Positions 16,421-31,900 of a stretch of 64,000 nucleotides of DNA are shown piece after piece. The notes beneath the pieces are model-generated. The model was not told where the DNA came from. It did no database searches and saw only the letters and a list, made by a program, of their open reading frames with translations. Position 1 is the stretch's first letter. The number at the start of each line of letters is the position of its first letter. Location of the stretch: assembly GCA_014191855.1 (NCBI GenBank), contig BJHF01000007.1, positions 1 to 64,000 on the forward strand. Reading direction: 5' to 3'. This DNA comes from Deltaproteobacteria bacterium. Lineage in GTDB: Bacteria > Myxococcota_A > UBA796 > SXON01. A program made the translations under genes and the position numbers.

Positions 16421-18154
16421 ATGCGCACCTGGGAGTTGGTATGCGTGATCGCAGGGTTGGCGGCGGGGTTGTTCTGGTGGCGGGCACGAGGGAGCCCGCG
16501 GCTGGCGAAGCTGCTGCTGCGGATACCTGAGCGGTCGCGACGCTGGGCTGGAGGCTGGCGGGGAGACCTGGTGATGGTGGTGCTGGCGCTCGCGGTGCAC
16601 GTGCCCGCCCTGCTCCACACCTGGCAGCGGCTGGGCGCCGGAAGCTCACCCATCGGCCCGGACAGCGACGAGAACTACCTCGGAGCGGTGTCATTCCTCA
16701 CGGACAACCCCGCGCTGTACCCAAGCAATCGTTTCCCAGGTTTTCCCTGGCTGATGGCGGCCGTGGCCGGAGACCGCACGGAACTCGCTGCCTCGGGCGC
16801 GCAGATCAGCATGGTAGCGGCGGTGGCGTCCGGCGTGGGGGCCTACCTCGTCGGGCGTCAGCTGGTGGGGCGCGCCGCTGGTCTTGCGGCGCTGGTGATC
16901 GTCCTGCGCCTGCCCGTCGTCTCCGACCTGGGAAGGCAGGCCACGCCGTACATGCTGGCGGCAACCCTCGATCTGTTCACGGTGGCTGGCGTGATCGGGC
17001 TGATGCGCGGGAGGGCTTGGTGTGCGCTCCCGGTGGCCGTTTGCACAGGCGTCGCGCTCACGTTGGACCCCAAGCAGGCCCCGTTCATCGTCGCCGAGGT
17101 GGCCCTGGCGGCGCTCGCCGTTGGGTTTTTTGCCGCTCGTACCCCCGGGTACCTGCGAGTCTCCTGGCTTGGCTGCCTCGCCGTTGTCCTGGCGGCGATG
17201 CCCGTCGCCAACGCCCTCGGCGCCGCATGCGGCCGGAAGGTGCTGTCCGTCGAAGAGATCGTGTGGCGGGCGCCGGTGGGGATGGAGGTCGGCGAGATGA
17301 CCGCGGGCTGGGGGCTGGGCGCCCCCCTCTCGGCGATGCCCGAGACATTCCTCGAGATCTCGCGGGAGGTGAGTCCCGGCAGCAGCCAGGGTTGGTTTGC
17401 GCAATGGGCGCGAGAGAGCGTGCCGTTGGAGTTTCCGGATACGTCGTTGGGCTGGCTGCTGGCCGCGGTCTCCCTTCCGGTCGCCCTGGCCGTGCGATCG
17501 CGCTGGCGTGCGCTGCCGGTCGTCGCGATACTGCCTTGGGTGGCGATCGCTGAGCCATCGTTACACCTATATTTTCAGCATCGTTACTTCGTGCCGGTGG
17601 CGGTGGTCCTGCCGATGGTTGTCGCGAGTGGCATCGGTGCGGCCGCCGGTCCCGCGGCGGTGCTCGGCGTGCTGGCTGCGGCGGTTCTCCTGCCGGGTTC
17701 GCCATGGGCGGTGGCCGGACCGGGGCTGTATCGCCGGTGGAGCCCGGAGGCCGAAGCGTGGACGCCGGCCGATCCCGGCCAGTGGGCCCGACTAACCGAG
17801 GAGGCGGGCCGGGTTTTGCCGCCCGACGCGAGGGTGTACGACTACGCGGGATCCCGGCCTTGGGTGGCGTTGGCGGGGCAGTTCCCCTACCTCTTGTGCA
17901 CAAAGATCCCCGACTCCTGCGAGGCCGCCCTGACGGCGAGCCGGGAGCCCATCGTCGCGGTCCTCTACCTCAACGAGCCGCCTTCCCACCTGCTGCCCCA
18001 AACCGACGAGCTGGTCGGCACCGCCTATCCCGAGCAGCTTGGCCGCTGCTGGGAGCGCCGCTTGCGCCTCGGGCACGCCGGGGCTGCGTACCTCTGGACG
18101 TGTGAATCGCCGCCGGTGATCGCGCATCAACCGCCGATGGCGCCGCCGCGCTGA
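16421..18154 (+). CDS. polytopic membrane glycosyltransferase-like protein
   Basis: 577 residues with about ten to twelve hydrophobic segments and a ~130-residue soluble C-terminus. An acidic loop after the second helix (SSPIGPDSDENYLGAVSFL) resembles the conserved Asp/Glu of GT-C polyprenyl-phosphate glycosyltransferases (PMT/ArnT-like), and SNRFPGFPW follows. The C-terminal part (DYAGSRPWVALAGQFPYLLC) probably lies outside. Identity as a GT-C enzyme is inferred from topology and acidic loop only; a general membrane protein is the alternative. It stands alone, ~330 bp after the sigma-factor pair. Confidence 0.6.
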   Translation: MRTWELVCVIAGLAAGLFWWRARGSPRLAKLLLRIPERSRRWAGGWRGDLVMVVLALAVHVPALLHTWQRLGAGSSPIGPDSDENYLGAVSFLTDNPALYPSNRFPGFPWLMAAVAGDRTELAASGAQISMVAAVASGVGAYLVGRQLVGRAAGLAALVIVLRLPVVSDLGRQATPYMLAATLDLFTVAGVIGLMRGRAWCALPVAVCTGVALTLDPKQAPFIVAEVALAALAVGFFAARTPGYLRVSWLGCLAVVLAAMPVANALGAACGRKVLSVEEIVWRAPVGMEVGEMTAGWGLGAPLSAMPETFLEISREVSPGSSQGWFAQWARESVPLEFPDTSLGWLLAAVSLPVALAVRSRWRALPVVAILPWVAIAEPSLHLYFQHRYFVPVAVVLPMVVASGIGAAAGPAAVLGVLAAAVLLPGSPWAVAGPGLYRRWSPEAEAWTPADPGQWARLTEEAGRVLPPDARVYDYAGSRPWVALAGQFPYLLCTKIPDSCEAALTASREPIVAVLYLNEPPSHLLPQTDELVGTAYPEQLGRCWERRLRLGHAGAAYLWTCESPPVIAHQPPMAPPR

Positions 18155-18162
18155 GTAGCCGC

Positions 18163-18211
18163 GAGGCAGGGCGAGCCGCGCCCGGCAACGGGACGTGGCC
18201 TGCTGCCTCGC
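18163..18211. terminator. inverted repeat after the glycosyltransferase-like gene
   Basis: GCGAGGCAG near 18168 and CTGCCTCGC near 18208 form a 9-bp perfect inverted repeat with a ~30-base GC-rich loop, just downstream of the stop at 18154. There is no U-run. A transcript-end structure is possible. Confidence 0.3.
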
Positions 18212-18312
18212 CCCCACCGTGACTTTTCCGACGCGCCCGCGGCGAACGCGCTCCGACCGCGCTGGGCTGAAGGGCATGGATGAACGCTCCTTCTTCTCGG
18301 CTGCGACGCCGT

Positions 18313-18328
18313 TGGCACGCCAGTTGCA
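18313..18328 (+). promoter_or_regulatory. consensus sigma-54 promoter, leaderless configuration
   Basis: TGGCACG at 18313-18319, four bases (CCAG), then TTGCA at 18324-18328: a full match to the -24/-12 consensus with GG and GC 12 bp apart. Transcription should start about 12 bp after the -12 GC, near 18339, which is right at the ATG at 18341. The message would be leaderless. The target is the amber-interrupted lipoprotein gene. Confidence 0.85.
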
Positions 18329-18340
18329 AGGATCCTGGAC

Positions 18341-19384
18341 ATGATCACCCTCGCGCTCCTCTCCTTCGTCGCCTGCTCCCCCGTTCGTATCGCGGACTCC
18401 ACCTCGTTCAACCTCGCCGGGTTGGGAGGCGAGGAGGATCAGCTCAACGGCCCCTAGGTGGCCGGCGCGGACCTCTCGTTCACCGTCTGGTCCGAGGGGA
18501 CGACCCCCGACGGCTGGAGCCTCGTCTCCGACGACACGTCGGTGGTGGACGTCGAGGTGGGCGACATCAACACCGACGGCGACGTCGACTTTGTCCAGTT
18601 CGGCGGCCGCGCGATCGGCGCCGGCTCTGCTACCCTCACCGTCCTCGATGCCTTCGGCGCGGAGGTTGCCACGGCGGACGTCACCGTCGCGATGCCGACG
18701 CGCGTCGAGCTGCGGTCGGCGACCGACCTGGAGGTCGATGAGGAGGCTGCGGCGCTCGGCACGCCCAAGGTGGTGGTGGGCGGCGAAACGACCTTCCAAG
18801 TCAAGTATTTTGACGGAGACACGCTGCTCCACGGTGCAGGCGCGGCGAGGGTGGACGGCGACGACGCGCGCTGGGACGTCGAATCCAACTTCCTTGGCGA
18901 CGAGCTGGACTGGATCGTGGTTCGCCCCGACGAAGCTGGCGTGATGTCCACGGCGCTCTCGGTTGCCGGAACCACCGTCGCAACCGTGAGCATCGAAGGC
19001 GTCGACGCCGAGGCGATCGCTGCGGTCGTGCTCAAGCCGGAGTCCGAAGAAGGCGCGGAGAAAGGGGACGCGCGCCAGGTCATCGCGTGGGCCGAGGACG
19101 CGGCGGGCGAGAAGCTGTATGGGGCGCCCTTCGCGTGGACGGAGCGCGGCGATGCCCTCGATGGCGTCGGCGACCAGTACGGCTACGAGTTTCTCCCCGG
19201 CGTCAGCTCCGAGCTGGTTGCGGAGGTCAACGGGGTATCCGCCACCACCACCGTTCACGGCCGCGGATCGGTCGATCGCGTGAACTGCGCCTGCGCCGTG
19301 GCCAACGTGGGTCCCATTGGAGGCGCCATCGCCCTCGCGCTGCTCGGGATCGTGCGGCGCCGCGGGCGCGGCAACCGCGGCTAG
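18341..19384 (+). pseudogene. MYXO-CTERM-type lipoprotein gene interrupted by one in-frame TAG
   Basis: ATG 18341 encodes a lipoprotein signal, MITLALLSFVAC, then 26 residues to NGP and a TAG at 18455-18457. The same frame continues from GTG 18458 for 308 more residues. These hold beta-rich repeats (VVDVEVGDINTDGDVDFVQF, AGSATLTVLDAFGAEVATAD) suggestive of Ig-like folds, and a tail CACAVANVGPIGGAIALALL with RRR, a convincing MYXO-CTERM anchor. The two parts clearly belong to one protein. A point nonsense mutation or assembly error is favoured, since TAG is a normal stop elsewhere here. The convergent IDH gene overlaps its end by 4 bp. Confidence 0.75.
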
Positions 19385-20334
19385 ATCGCCGCCAGGATCG
19401 CCTCGCGCACCGCGGAACACCCGCTCGAACCACCCATGTCGGGGGTGTGATGCCCAGCCAGCAACGCGGCTTCACACGCTCGTCGTAACCGCGCCGCTGC
19501 CTCGATCTGCCCGGCGTCCCCCAAAAGGTCAGCCATGAGCAGGATCATCGGGTACGGGTTGCCGCCGTCTGCCCCAACCGCCTCCATCGAGGCCGCATGC
19601 GGACTCTCGTACACCTTCACGCCTGGGCCGTGGCCCACGCCTACCGCCACCGTCACGCCGCCCGCCATCCCAGCCGCGCAGTCGCTCACGATGTCACCGA
19701 ACAGGTTGCCGGCCACGAGTACATCAAACGCGTGGGGCTTCCGAACGATCTGCATACACAACGCATCGACGATCACGTCGTCGTGGCTCAGGTCCGGGAA
19801 ATCCGTCGCAACTTCGCGCCCCACCGCGAGGAACATCCCATCGGCTTTCTTGAGGATGTTCGCCTTGTGTACGGTGGTCACGCGCTTGCGCCGGTTGGCC
19901 CGTGCCCATTCGAACGCGGTGCGGTGGATTCGCTCGCACGCCGCGCGCGTCGTCACCTTTACGGTTTCGTACACGCCTTCCGCGCTCTGGTGCTCGAACC
20001 CCGAGTAGATGTCCTCGCTCGCTTCGCGAAAGATCACCATGTCGATGTTCTGGCCGCGCGCCGGAAGGCCGGGAACGTTCTTCACGCGGCGTACGAGCGT
20101 GGAGATGCCGAGGGCCTTGCGGTACGCGACCGTCGGCGGCAGCTTCCCTGCTTCAATCGGCGCGATCCAACGGCCCTTCAACGCCAGACCGGTGCGCCGC
20201 ACGGACTCGATCGCAGCGCTGATCTCCTCCTGTTCGTCCCACTGCACGTCGGCTCCCAACCTCGCAACCACATCGCGGACGACACCGGCGATCTGGGGGC
20301 CAACGCCGCTTCCAGGGATCAACGTAACGAGCAT
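19381..20334 (-). CDS. isocitrate/isopropylmalate dehydrogenase paralogue, degenerate (regulatory-like) subunit
   Basis: 317 residues of the beta-decarboxylating dehydrogenase family. Catalytic Tyr (FREASEDIYSGFEH), Lys (VHKANILKKADGMF) and metal-binding Asp residues (NLFGDIVSDCAAGMAGG) remain. The substrate-binding segment, normally SxNxxLRxxLDLYANVRP, reads LPPTVAYRKALGISTLVRR. The NAD-adenosine motif, normally HGxAPDIAGxxxANP, reads PHAASMEAVGADGGNP. It is 18 bp downstream of an intact paralogue. By analogy with mitochondrial IDH3 it may be a non-catalytic partner; divergence to another substrate is the alternative. Confidence 0.8.
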   Translation of the reverse strand: MLVTLIPGSGVGPQIAGVVRDVVARLGADVQWDEQEEISAAIESVRRTGLALKGRWIAPIEAGKLPPTVAYRKALGISTLVRRVKNVPGLPARGQNIDMVIFREASEDIYSGFEHQSAEGVYETVKVTTRAACERIHRTAFEWARANRRKRVTTVHKANILKKADGMFLAVGREVATDFPDLSHDDVIVDALCMQIVRKPHAFDVLVAGNLFGDIVSDCAAGMAGGVTVAVGVGHGPGVKVYESPHAASMEAVGADGGNPYPMILLMADLLGDAGQIEAAARLRRACEAALLAGHHTPDMGGSSGCSAVREAILAAI

Positions 20335-20352
20335 GGCGACTCCTCCCGTTCC

Positions 20353-21351
20353 TTACAGAGCATCGAGGATAGCGGCGGTGAATTCTTCGGTGCCGGCGCG
20401 CCCGCCGACATCGCCCGTGAGGTGTTTGCCATCCGCAAGCACCTCCCACACCGCGCGCTCGATCTTCGCGGCGATCTTCCACTCGCCGACGTGCTCCAGC
20501 AGCATGTTGGCGCTGAGTAACAGGGCGAGCGGATTGGCTTTTCCCTGACCTGCGATGTCTGGAGCGGTGCCGTGAACCGCCTCGAACACCGCCGCCTTGG
20601 AGCCGATGTTCGCGCCCGGCACCACGCCAAGGCCGCCCGCCAGGCCAGCACACAGGTCGGAGAGGATGTCCCCGTAGAGGTTCTGGAGCAGCAGCACGTC
20701 GAACTTGGATGGATCGACGGGCAACATCAGCGCGAGGGTGTCCACGCCCATGTCGAGCTGCTCGATGTAGGGATACTCGGCGCCGATGCCGCGGAAAGCG
20801 GCAAGGAACGCGCCATCTGCGCGCGGGTTGATCGCCGCTTTGTGGCAACAGTGGATGCGCCGCCGGCCGCGGTAGCGCATGTACTCCATCGCCCACCGCG
20901 CGATGCGCTCGCCGGCCGCCCGCGTGCTGGTCTTCATCGACACCACGGTGCCCGGCGTGACCTCGTGTTCGATGCCCGCGTAGAGATCCTCGGTGTTCTC
21001 CCGGAACAACACCAGATCCAGGCCGGGCCAGGCGCCAGGGACGTTGGGCAAGGAACGCACGGGGCGCAGGCCCACATAGAGATCCAGCTCCTGGCGAAGC
21101 GCGACGTTCGCCGAGCGGAATCCGGTGCCCTTCGGCGTCATCAGCGGCCCCTTCAGGCCGAGGCGGTTGTTGCGGATGCTCTGGAGGGTGACTTCCGGCA
21201 TCGGAACGCCGAATTGCTCCATCGCAACGCCGCCTGCGGGTGCGGGCTCCCAGTCGATGGGCGCGCCCGCGGCGGCCAGGATGCGGCAGGTGGCGCCCGT
21301 CACCTCGGGGCCGATGCCGTCGCCTTCGATGAGCGTGACTCGGTATCGCAT
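20353..21351 (-). CDS. NAD-dependent isocitrate dehydrogenase-type enzyme
   Basis: 332 residues with an intact active site: isocitrate-binding TGFRSANVALRQELDLYVGLRP, catalytic Tyr in FRENTEDLYAGIEHE, Lys in CHKAAINPRADGAF, metal Asp in NLYGDILSDLCAGLAGGLG, and NAD motif HGTAPDIAGQGKANP. The TxxSxNxxLR pattern and length fit short NAD-IDH (IDH3-alpha-like); homoisocitrate or tartrate-type activity cannot be excluded. It is the first gene of a two-gene operon with the degenerate paralogue. Confidence 0.85.
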   Translation of the reverse strand: MRYRVTLIEGDGIGPEVTGATCRILAAAGAPIDWEPAPAGGVAMEQFGVPMPEVTLQSIRNNRLGLKGPLMTPKGTGFRSANVALRQELDLYVGLRPVRSLPNVPGAWPGLDLVLFRENTEDLYAGIEHEVTPGTVVSMKTSTRAAGERIARWAMEYMRYRGRRRIHCCHKAAINPRADGAFLAAFRGIGAEYPYIEQLDMGVDTLALMLPVDPSKFDVLLLQNLYGDILSDLCAGLAGGLGVVPGANIGSKAAVFEAVHGTAPDIAGQGKANPLALLLSANMLLEHVGEWKIAAKIERAVWEVLADGKHLTGDVGGRAGTEEFTAAILDAL

Positions 21352-21390
21352 GGGGGCGGCGCCTAACCTGCGGGGCTCGGCCTTGGGGCG

Positions 21391-22044
21391 CTACCGCACC
21401 GCGATGAGCGTGTACCCGTCGCCCTGCACCACGCCGGTGCCGCTCGCAATCCATTCGTTCCGGGTGGTCTCTACGCCGCCCGCATCGCTGGAGATCGTCA
21501 CCCGAAACGCCCGGAAGTCGCCGGCATCCACGCTTACCTGGGAGGGTGAGTTGACGGTGTAGGTGTCGGTGTAGTCGAAGGGGGTGCGAACCTCGTTCGA
21601 CTCGGTGGAGCCGACGTAGTGGACGGTCCAGGTGTCGCCGGCCGAGACATCCTTCGGCCACGTGCGGGCTGGCTCCGTGTACGTCGTCGTGCTCGCGCCG
21701 TTGTAGCTGGTCCCGGCGTTGATCCCCGCCCATTGGCGTTCGCTTGAGGTCAGAACCAGGCCGTCGTCACAGGAGAAGGTGGTGCGGGTCGTCGCGTCTT
21801 CCGTGATCGCGCCGGCTTTGCTGTTGCTCGCCGTTTCGAGCGTCCCGGTTCCGTCGCGGAAGTGCAGCACGGTCGTGGCCCAGTCCCCGGTCACGTTGTT
21901 GTCGGCGTCGAAGGCGTAGTCCCAGCGGCGGTCGGCCTGGATCGCGGCCCACGGACCGCAGCCGTTCGGCGGGGAGGCCGCTTCGGCGGCAGAGTCTTCC
22001 GGGGTGGGCGCGCAGCTCAGACCGAGGGAGAAGAGAGCAAACAC
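21391..22044 (-). CDS. beta-rich lipoprotein of unknown function
   Basis: 217 residues from GTG 22044, with GAGG 5 bp upstream. The frame extends further up but with Arg-rich, non-signal sequence. The signal MFALFSLGLSC ends in lipobox LGLSC. The mature protein has alternating beta-type sequence rich in Thr/Ser (GDWATTVLHFRDGTGTLET, TTYTEPARTWPKDVSAGDTW, DTYTVNSPSQVSVDAG). No catalytic motif is seen. It is divergent from rnpB. Confidence 0.75.
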   Translation of the reverse strand: MFALFSLGLSCAPTPEDSAAEAASPPNGCGPWAAIQADRRWDYAFDADNNVTGDWATTVLHFRDGTGTLETASNSKAGAITEDATTRTTFSCDDGLVLTSSERQWAGINAGTSYNGASTTTYTEPARTWPKDVSAGDTWTVHYVGSTESNEVRTPFDYTDTYTVNSPSQVSVDAGDFRAFRVTISSDAGGVETTRNEWIASGTGVVQGDGYTLIAVR

Positions 22045-22146
22045 ACGAGCCTCTGCACGGAGAGTGAGGGGGGTTCCGGGCCGGGCGCCAGTGTAGCGCC
22101 GGTCGGGGCTTCCCGCGCGGGCGCCGCGCGTTCCGGTTAGCTGGGC

Positions 22147-22592
22147 GGTGGGAGAGAGGCGTCGAGGAAACCGCCGGTGCGAAAGCACGGGAGGAAAGTC
22201 GGGGCTCCGTAGAGCACGAGGCCAGGTAACGCCTGGTCAGCGCGAGCTGGAGGACAGTGCAACAGAGAGAAGAACGCCCGCACGCACCTCGGTGCGACGC
22301 CGAACTTGCCGCGCTCATCCTTCGGGTCGAGGCGCGGCGAGGCAGGGGGCCGGAAACGGTCAGGTGAGCTTGAAAGGGTGCGGTAAGAGCGCACCAGTGG
22401 CCCGGGCAATCGGGTCAGCTTGGCAAACCCCCTCGGGAGCAACGCCGAACAGGACCAGGGCTGCTCGTCCTGAGGTCCGGGTTGGCGGCTTGAGCCGGCC
22501 GGTGACGGTCGGCCTAGAGGAATGGTTTCCACCCGGCGAACGGCAACGGACGTCGGGCACAGAACTCCGCTTACCGATGCCTCTCTCCCACC
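22147..22592 (+). ncRNA. rnpB: RNase P RNA, bacterial type A
   Basis: About 446 nt with all main landmarks: GAGGAAAGTCGGGGCTCC (CR-I), a J-region with AGGCCAGGTAACGCCTGG, ACAGTGCAACAGAGAGAAG, GGTGCGGTAAGAGCGCACC, GGAGCAACGCCGAACAGG, AGAGGAATGGTTTCCACC, and ACAGAACTCCGCTTA near the 3' end. The ends are set by P1: GGTGGGAGAGAGGCGTCG (22147-22164) pairs with CGATGCCTCTCTCCCACC (22575-22592). It is the catalytic RNA for tRNA 5' maturation. Its last ~22 nt overlap the 3' end of the convergent Uma2 gene. Confidence 0.97.
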
Positions 22593-23188
22593 TCAGGCTC
22601 GCCCGGCTCGTCGCGCTCGATCCCGAAGAGCTGTCCGACGAACAGCGCGACGTACGGGAACGGCTCGGCCCGAACGGTCTGCTCCGGCGTGGCGGTCAAG
22701 GCGAGCTCGTACGCGCGCTCCGACCAGCGGAACACCATCAGCACCTTGTTGGCGCGATCGACGACCCAGTAGTGGCTCACCTTCGCCCGGTGAAAGATGT
22801 CTTTCTTCACCCCGAGGTCGCGACCTGCGGTGGACACCGAGAGCACCTCGCACACCCAGTCCGGGGCGTCGGGCACCGGGAAGGCCTGCGACATCACCGG
22901 CACGCGGTCACGACGCCAGCCGGAGATGTCGGGGCGGAGGACGTCGCCTCCAAAGGAGACGTCCACTTCGGGGAGGATCCACCAGCCGCCTGGGGGGCCG
23001 GAGCCTCCGGGCCGCCGGTCATAGGGGGGCCGCACCTCCGTTACAACGCCGGCTTGGGCAACCGCGTGGCCCACGTCTGGCAATGCCTTCTCGACGAGAT
23101 CCCCATCGATGATCTCGCAGGCATGCCCCTGATCCTCAGCAGCGAGCAGGTCAGCAATCGTGGCGCGGCGAAGGGCAGGAAAGGCCAT
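22571..23188 (-). CDS. Uma2 (DUF820) family putative restriction-like endonuclease
   Basis: 205 residues from ATG 23188 ([16 protein letters not shown]). PD-(D/E)xK-fold hallmarks of the family: [10 protein letters not shown] near residue 25, [20 protein letters not shown] near 85, [12 protein letters not shown] near 110 (catalytic E-V-L-S), then [17 protein letters not shown]. The usual partner for this family is unknown; single genes are common in Myxococcota and cyanobacteria. The TAA stop (22571-22573) lies inside the 3' P1 strand of rnpB, so the two genes overlap tail to tail. Confidence 0.85.
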   Translation of the reverse strand: MAFPALRRATIADLLAAEDQGHACEIIDGDLVEKALPDVGHAVAQAGVVTEVRPPYDRRPGGSGPPGGWWILPEVDVSFGGDVLRPDISGWRRDRVPVMSQAFPVPDAPDWVCEVLSVSTAGRDLGVKKDIFHRAKVSHYWVVDRANKVLMVFRWSERAYELALTATPEQTVRAEPFPYVALFVGQLFGIERDEPGEPEVGERHR

Positions 23189-23270
23189 CGCCGTAGTGTA
23201 CCCCAGGACTGCGGAGCACGGACACCGCTCGCCGCGCCCCCGGATACGTTGCCGCCCCTCAGGAGGCCCC

Positions 23271-24908
<1,638 letters not shown>

Positions 24909-25031
24909 GTAGGGGGCGCCAGGGGGGGGCGCGCTACCGCGTTCAGCAGCGGTTCTCCGCATTCTCCCGGCGCGCGTCCCCAGAAGCCCCGCTCATTCGT
25001 ACCGTGGGGAGCCCTTCGTCGGAGCCGCCCC

Positions 25032-28808
<3,777 letters not shown>

Positions 28809-28905
28809 CGAAGCGGCCTACCTCGCCGCGCCGTTTCGTGCGCAGGGTGGGCACGGGGTCGGGATGGGCCGCGGCCCGCTTGGCCTCCCAGCGCAGGTGA
28901 GATGC

Positions 28906-28911
28906 TATACT
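28906..28911 (+). promoter_or_regulatory. -10 box TATACT upstream of the second giant MopE gene
   Basis: TATACT matches the sigma-70 -10 consensus closely in an otherwise GC-rich spacer. It is 22 bp upstream of the ATG at 28934, with GGAG between. A -35 element is not evident at 16-18 bp; TTGGCC lies 20 bp upstream. Confidence 0.5.
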
Positions 28912-28933
28912 CCCGGCGCCCTTGGAGCCCGCG

Positions 28934-31900
28934 ATGATCCGCCTCTCTTTGTTGTTACTCGCGCTCGCCGCGTGCGCTCCGGACGACACGGGCGCGAAGA
29001 CCACGGCCAATGGCGGCGGAGAGGAGGAAGACGCCGACCAAGATGGCTGGACGGTGGCGGACGGCGACTGCGCCGACGAGGACGCCGCTCAAAACCCAGA
29101 TGCGGTGGAGCTTTGCGACGGGATCGACAACGACTGCAACGGCGCCGTAGACGACGGGGCGGGCACGGTGACCTGGTACGAGGACACCGACGGCGACGGC
29201 TTCGGCGACCCCGCCGCGCCCGTGAGCGGCTGCGAGCAACCGGTAGGCAGCTCGGTGAATTCGACGGATTGCGACGACACGAACGCGGCCATCAACCCCG
29301 CCGCGGCGGAGGTGGACTGCGACGATCAAACCGACCTGAACTGCGACGGGGTGGTGACGTTCCCCGATGCCGACGCGGATGGCTGGGACCAGTGCGCGGA
29401 CTGCGCCGATGACGACGCCGCCGTGTTCCCCGGGGCACCTGAGCTGTGCAACGAGCTCGATGACGATTGCGACGGTGTCGTCGATCCCGATAGCGCGTTG
29501 GACGCGGCGATCTGGAGCCTGGACGCGGATGGGGACGGGTATGGGGATGCGAGCGCGATCCTCGTGCAGTGTGATCAGCCCGCCGGCTACGTGGAGGATG
29601 CGAGCGACTGTGACGATGCCTCGACCGTCGTGAACCCGGCCGCAACCGAGGTTTGCGACGACCTTGACGTGGACGAGAATTGCGACGGCCTCGTGGACGA
29701 CGACGACCCGGGAGTGGACGCTTCCAGCCTGTATGAGTGGTGGATCGATGCCGACGGCGATGGCTACGGCGACGACGCGACCCTCGTCCAGGCGTGTGCC
29801 GCGCCCGCGTCGTACGTCGGCGTGGACGGCGACTGCGACGATGCGGACCTCGACGTGCACCCGGGAGCCCCAGAGGCCGATTGTGCCGATCGGAAGGACT
29901 ACAACTGCGATGGCAGCGTGAGCTACGCCGACGCCGACGCCGATGGCGCCATCGCCTGCGACGACTGCGATGACGCGGACGCGGCCGTGTTTCCCGGGGC
30001 GACAGAGGTGTGCAACGGTCTGGATGACGACTGCGACGGGGTGGTGGATCCCAGCACGGCGAGCGGCGCGTTGGAGTGGTACGCCGACACGGATGCCGAC
30101 GGGTACGGGGACGCAGCGAGCCCCACCGACGGGTGCTCAGCCCCTGCCGGCTATGTGGGAGACGCCACGGACTGCGATGACGCCTCGCCCAGCGTGTACC
30201 CGGGTGCTCCAGAGTATTGCAACGCCATCGACGACGATTGCGACGGCGGGATTGATCCGGTCACCTCCGTCGATGCCTCGACGTGGTACGCAGACGCCGA
30301 CGGCGACACGTTCGGCGACCTCACGAGCACGACGGCGGCGTGCAGCGAGCCCGCTGGGTTCCTCGCCGATAACGCCGACTGTGACGATGCGGACGCCGAC
30401 GTGCACCCGGGCGCCACCGAATATTGCAACGGGCTCGACGACGACTGCGACTCGGTGGTGGACCCGGACAGCGCCTTCGACGCGTTGACCTGGTATGCGG
30501 ACGCGGACGCCGACACGTACGGCGATGTCGCGACCACCACCGCTGCGTGCGCGGAGCCCGCGGGCTTCGTGGCGGACGACACCGACTGCAACGACGCCGA
30601 TGCCACCATCAATCCGGCGGCCAGTGAGGTGTGCGATGCGGCGGACGTTGACGAGGATTGTGACACCTTCTCCGACGACGCGGATCCCTCCACCGACACG
30701 ACCTCGATGACCGCCTGGTACGTGGACAACGATGGCGACGGCTACGGCGATCCGGCCACGGCGGTGACGCAGTGCGAGGCTCCGACCGATGCAATTTCGG
30801 ATGGGACCGACTGCGATGACACTCGCTCTGGTGTTCACCCCGGCGGCACGGAGATTTGCGACGCGCTGCACGCCGACGAGGATTGTGACGGCCTGGCCGA
30901 CGACGACGACCCGAGCGTGAACCCCACGACACTCGCGACCTGGTACACCGACGCAGACGGCGACGGCTATGGCGACGGCGGCGTGAGCTATGCCTGCGAT
31001 ATCCCCGCGGGATACGCCGCGAGCGACACCGATTGCAACGACGCGGACGCAGCGATCAACCCCGCCGCGAGCGAGGTGTGTGACACCGCGGACACCGACG
31101 AAGACTGCGATGGGAACGCCGACGATGACGACTCGAGCGTCGCCAGCTCGGGGTTCTCCACCTGGTATGCCGACGCCGACGGGGACGGCTTCGGCGATGC
31201 GACGCTCAGTGACGACGCCTGCGACGAACCCACGGGCTATGTGGCCGACAACACCGACTGTGACGACACGGATGCGCTGCTCACGACGAGTTGCTCGACC
31301 ACGTTCTCTGGCGCCGTCGGTACCACATGGTACACGATGCGCAACGGCACCGAAGCGCTGTACTCGATGATGACGCACCACACGTCGGATATCCCCTACA
31401 TTTACAACATGTACGATGCGACGGGACAATATTACGACACGGCGGCGAACACGTGGACCACGCTCACGACGGCCGCGCCCTACTCCTCGCCTTGGACCTC
31501 CATGGCCCCGTGGGATGGCTACCTGTGGATGATCCGAAACCAGCGCGTGTACAAGTACGATCCGGCTACAGACGTGTGGACCAGCGTGACCTCGATCAGC
31601 GGCGGCGACGATTACAACATGACGGAGTCGGACGAGTACGGCGTGATCTACGGGCACACCAACAACGGTCGCATCGTTGAATACGACACCACCACCGGCA
31701 CGCTGAGCTACGTAACGACCGGGAAAGGGGGCCAATACGAAACCCGAATGGCCTACGACGCGACCACACGCGCCATCTTCTTCGGTGCCTATTCAGCGCG
31801 AAACCTGTACAAGATGGACATCGCCACGGGCACGGTAACCACGATGACGCCCATTCCGGAGTCCCAACTCAACGACATCTTCTGCAGCGACCGCTCTGGG

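Noticed and set aside
5323-18457. Amber (TAG) recoding, suggested by in-frame TAG codons at 5323 and 18455 and the TAG-GTG junction at 61900
   Set aside because: TAG is the normal stop of many intact genes here (pstA, pstC, fumarase, DUF547, TSP3 protein and others) and no suppressor tRNA was seen, so mutation or assembly error is simpler.
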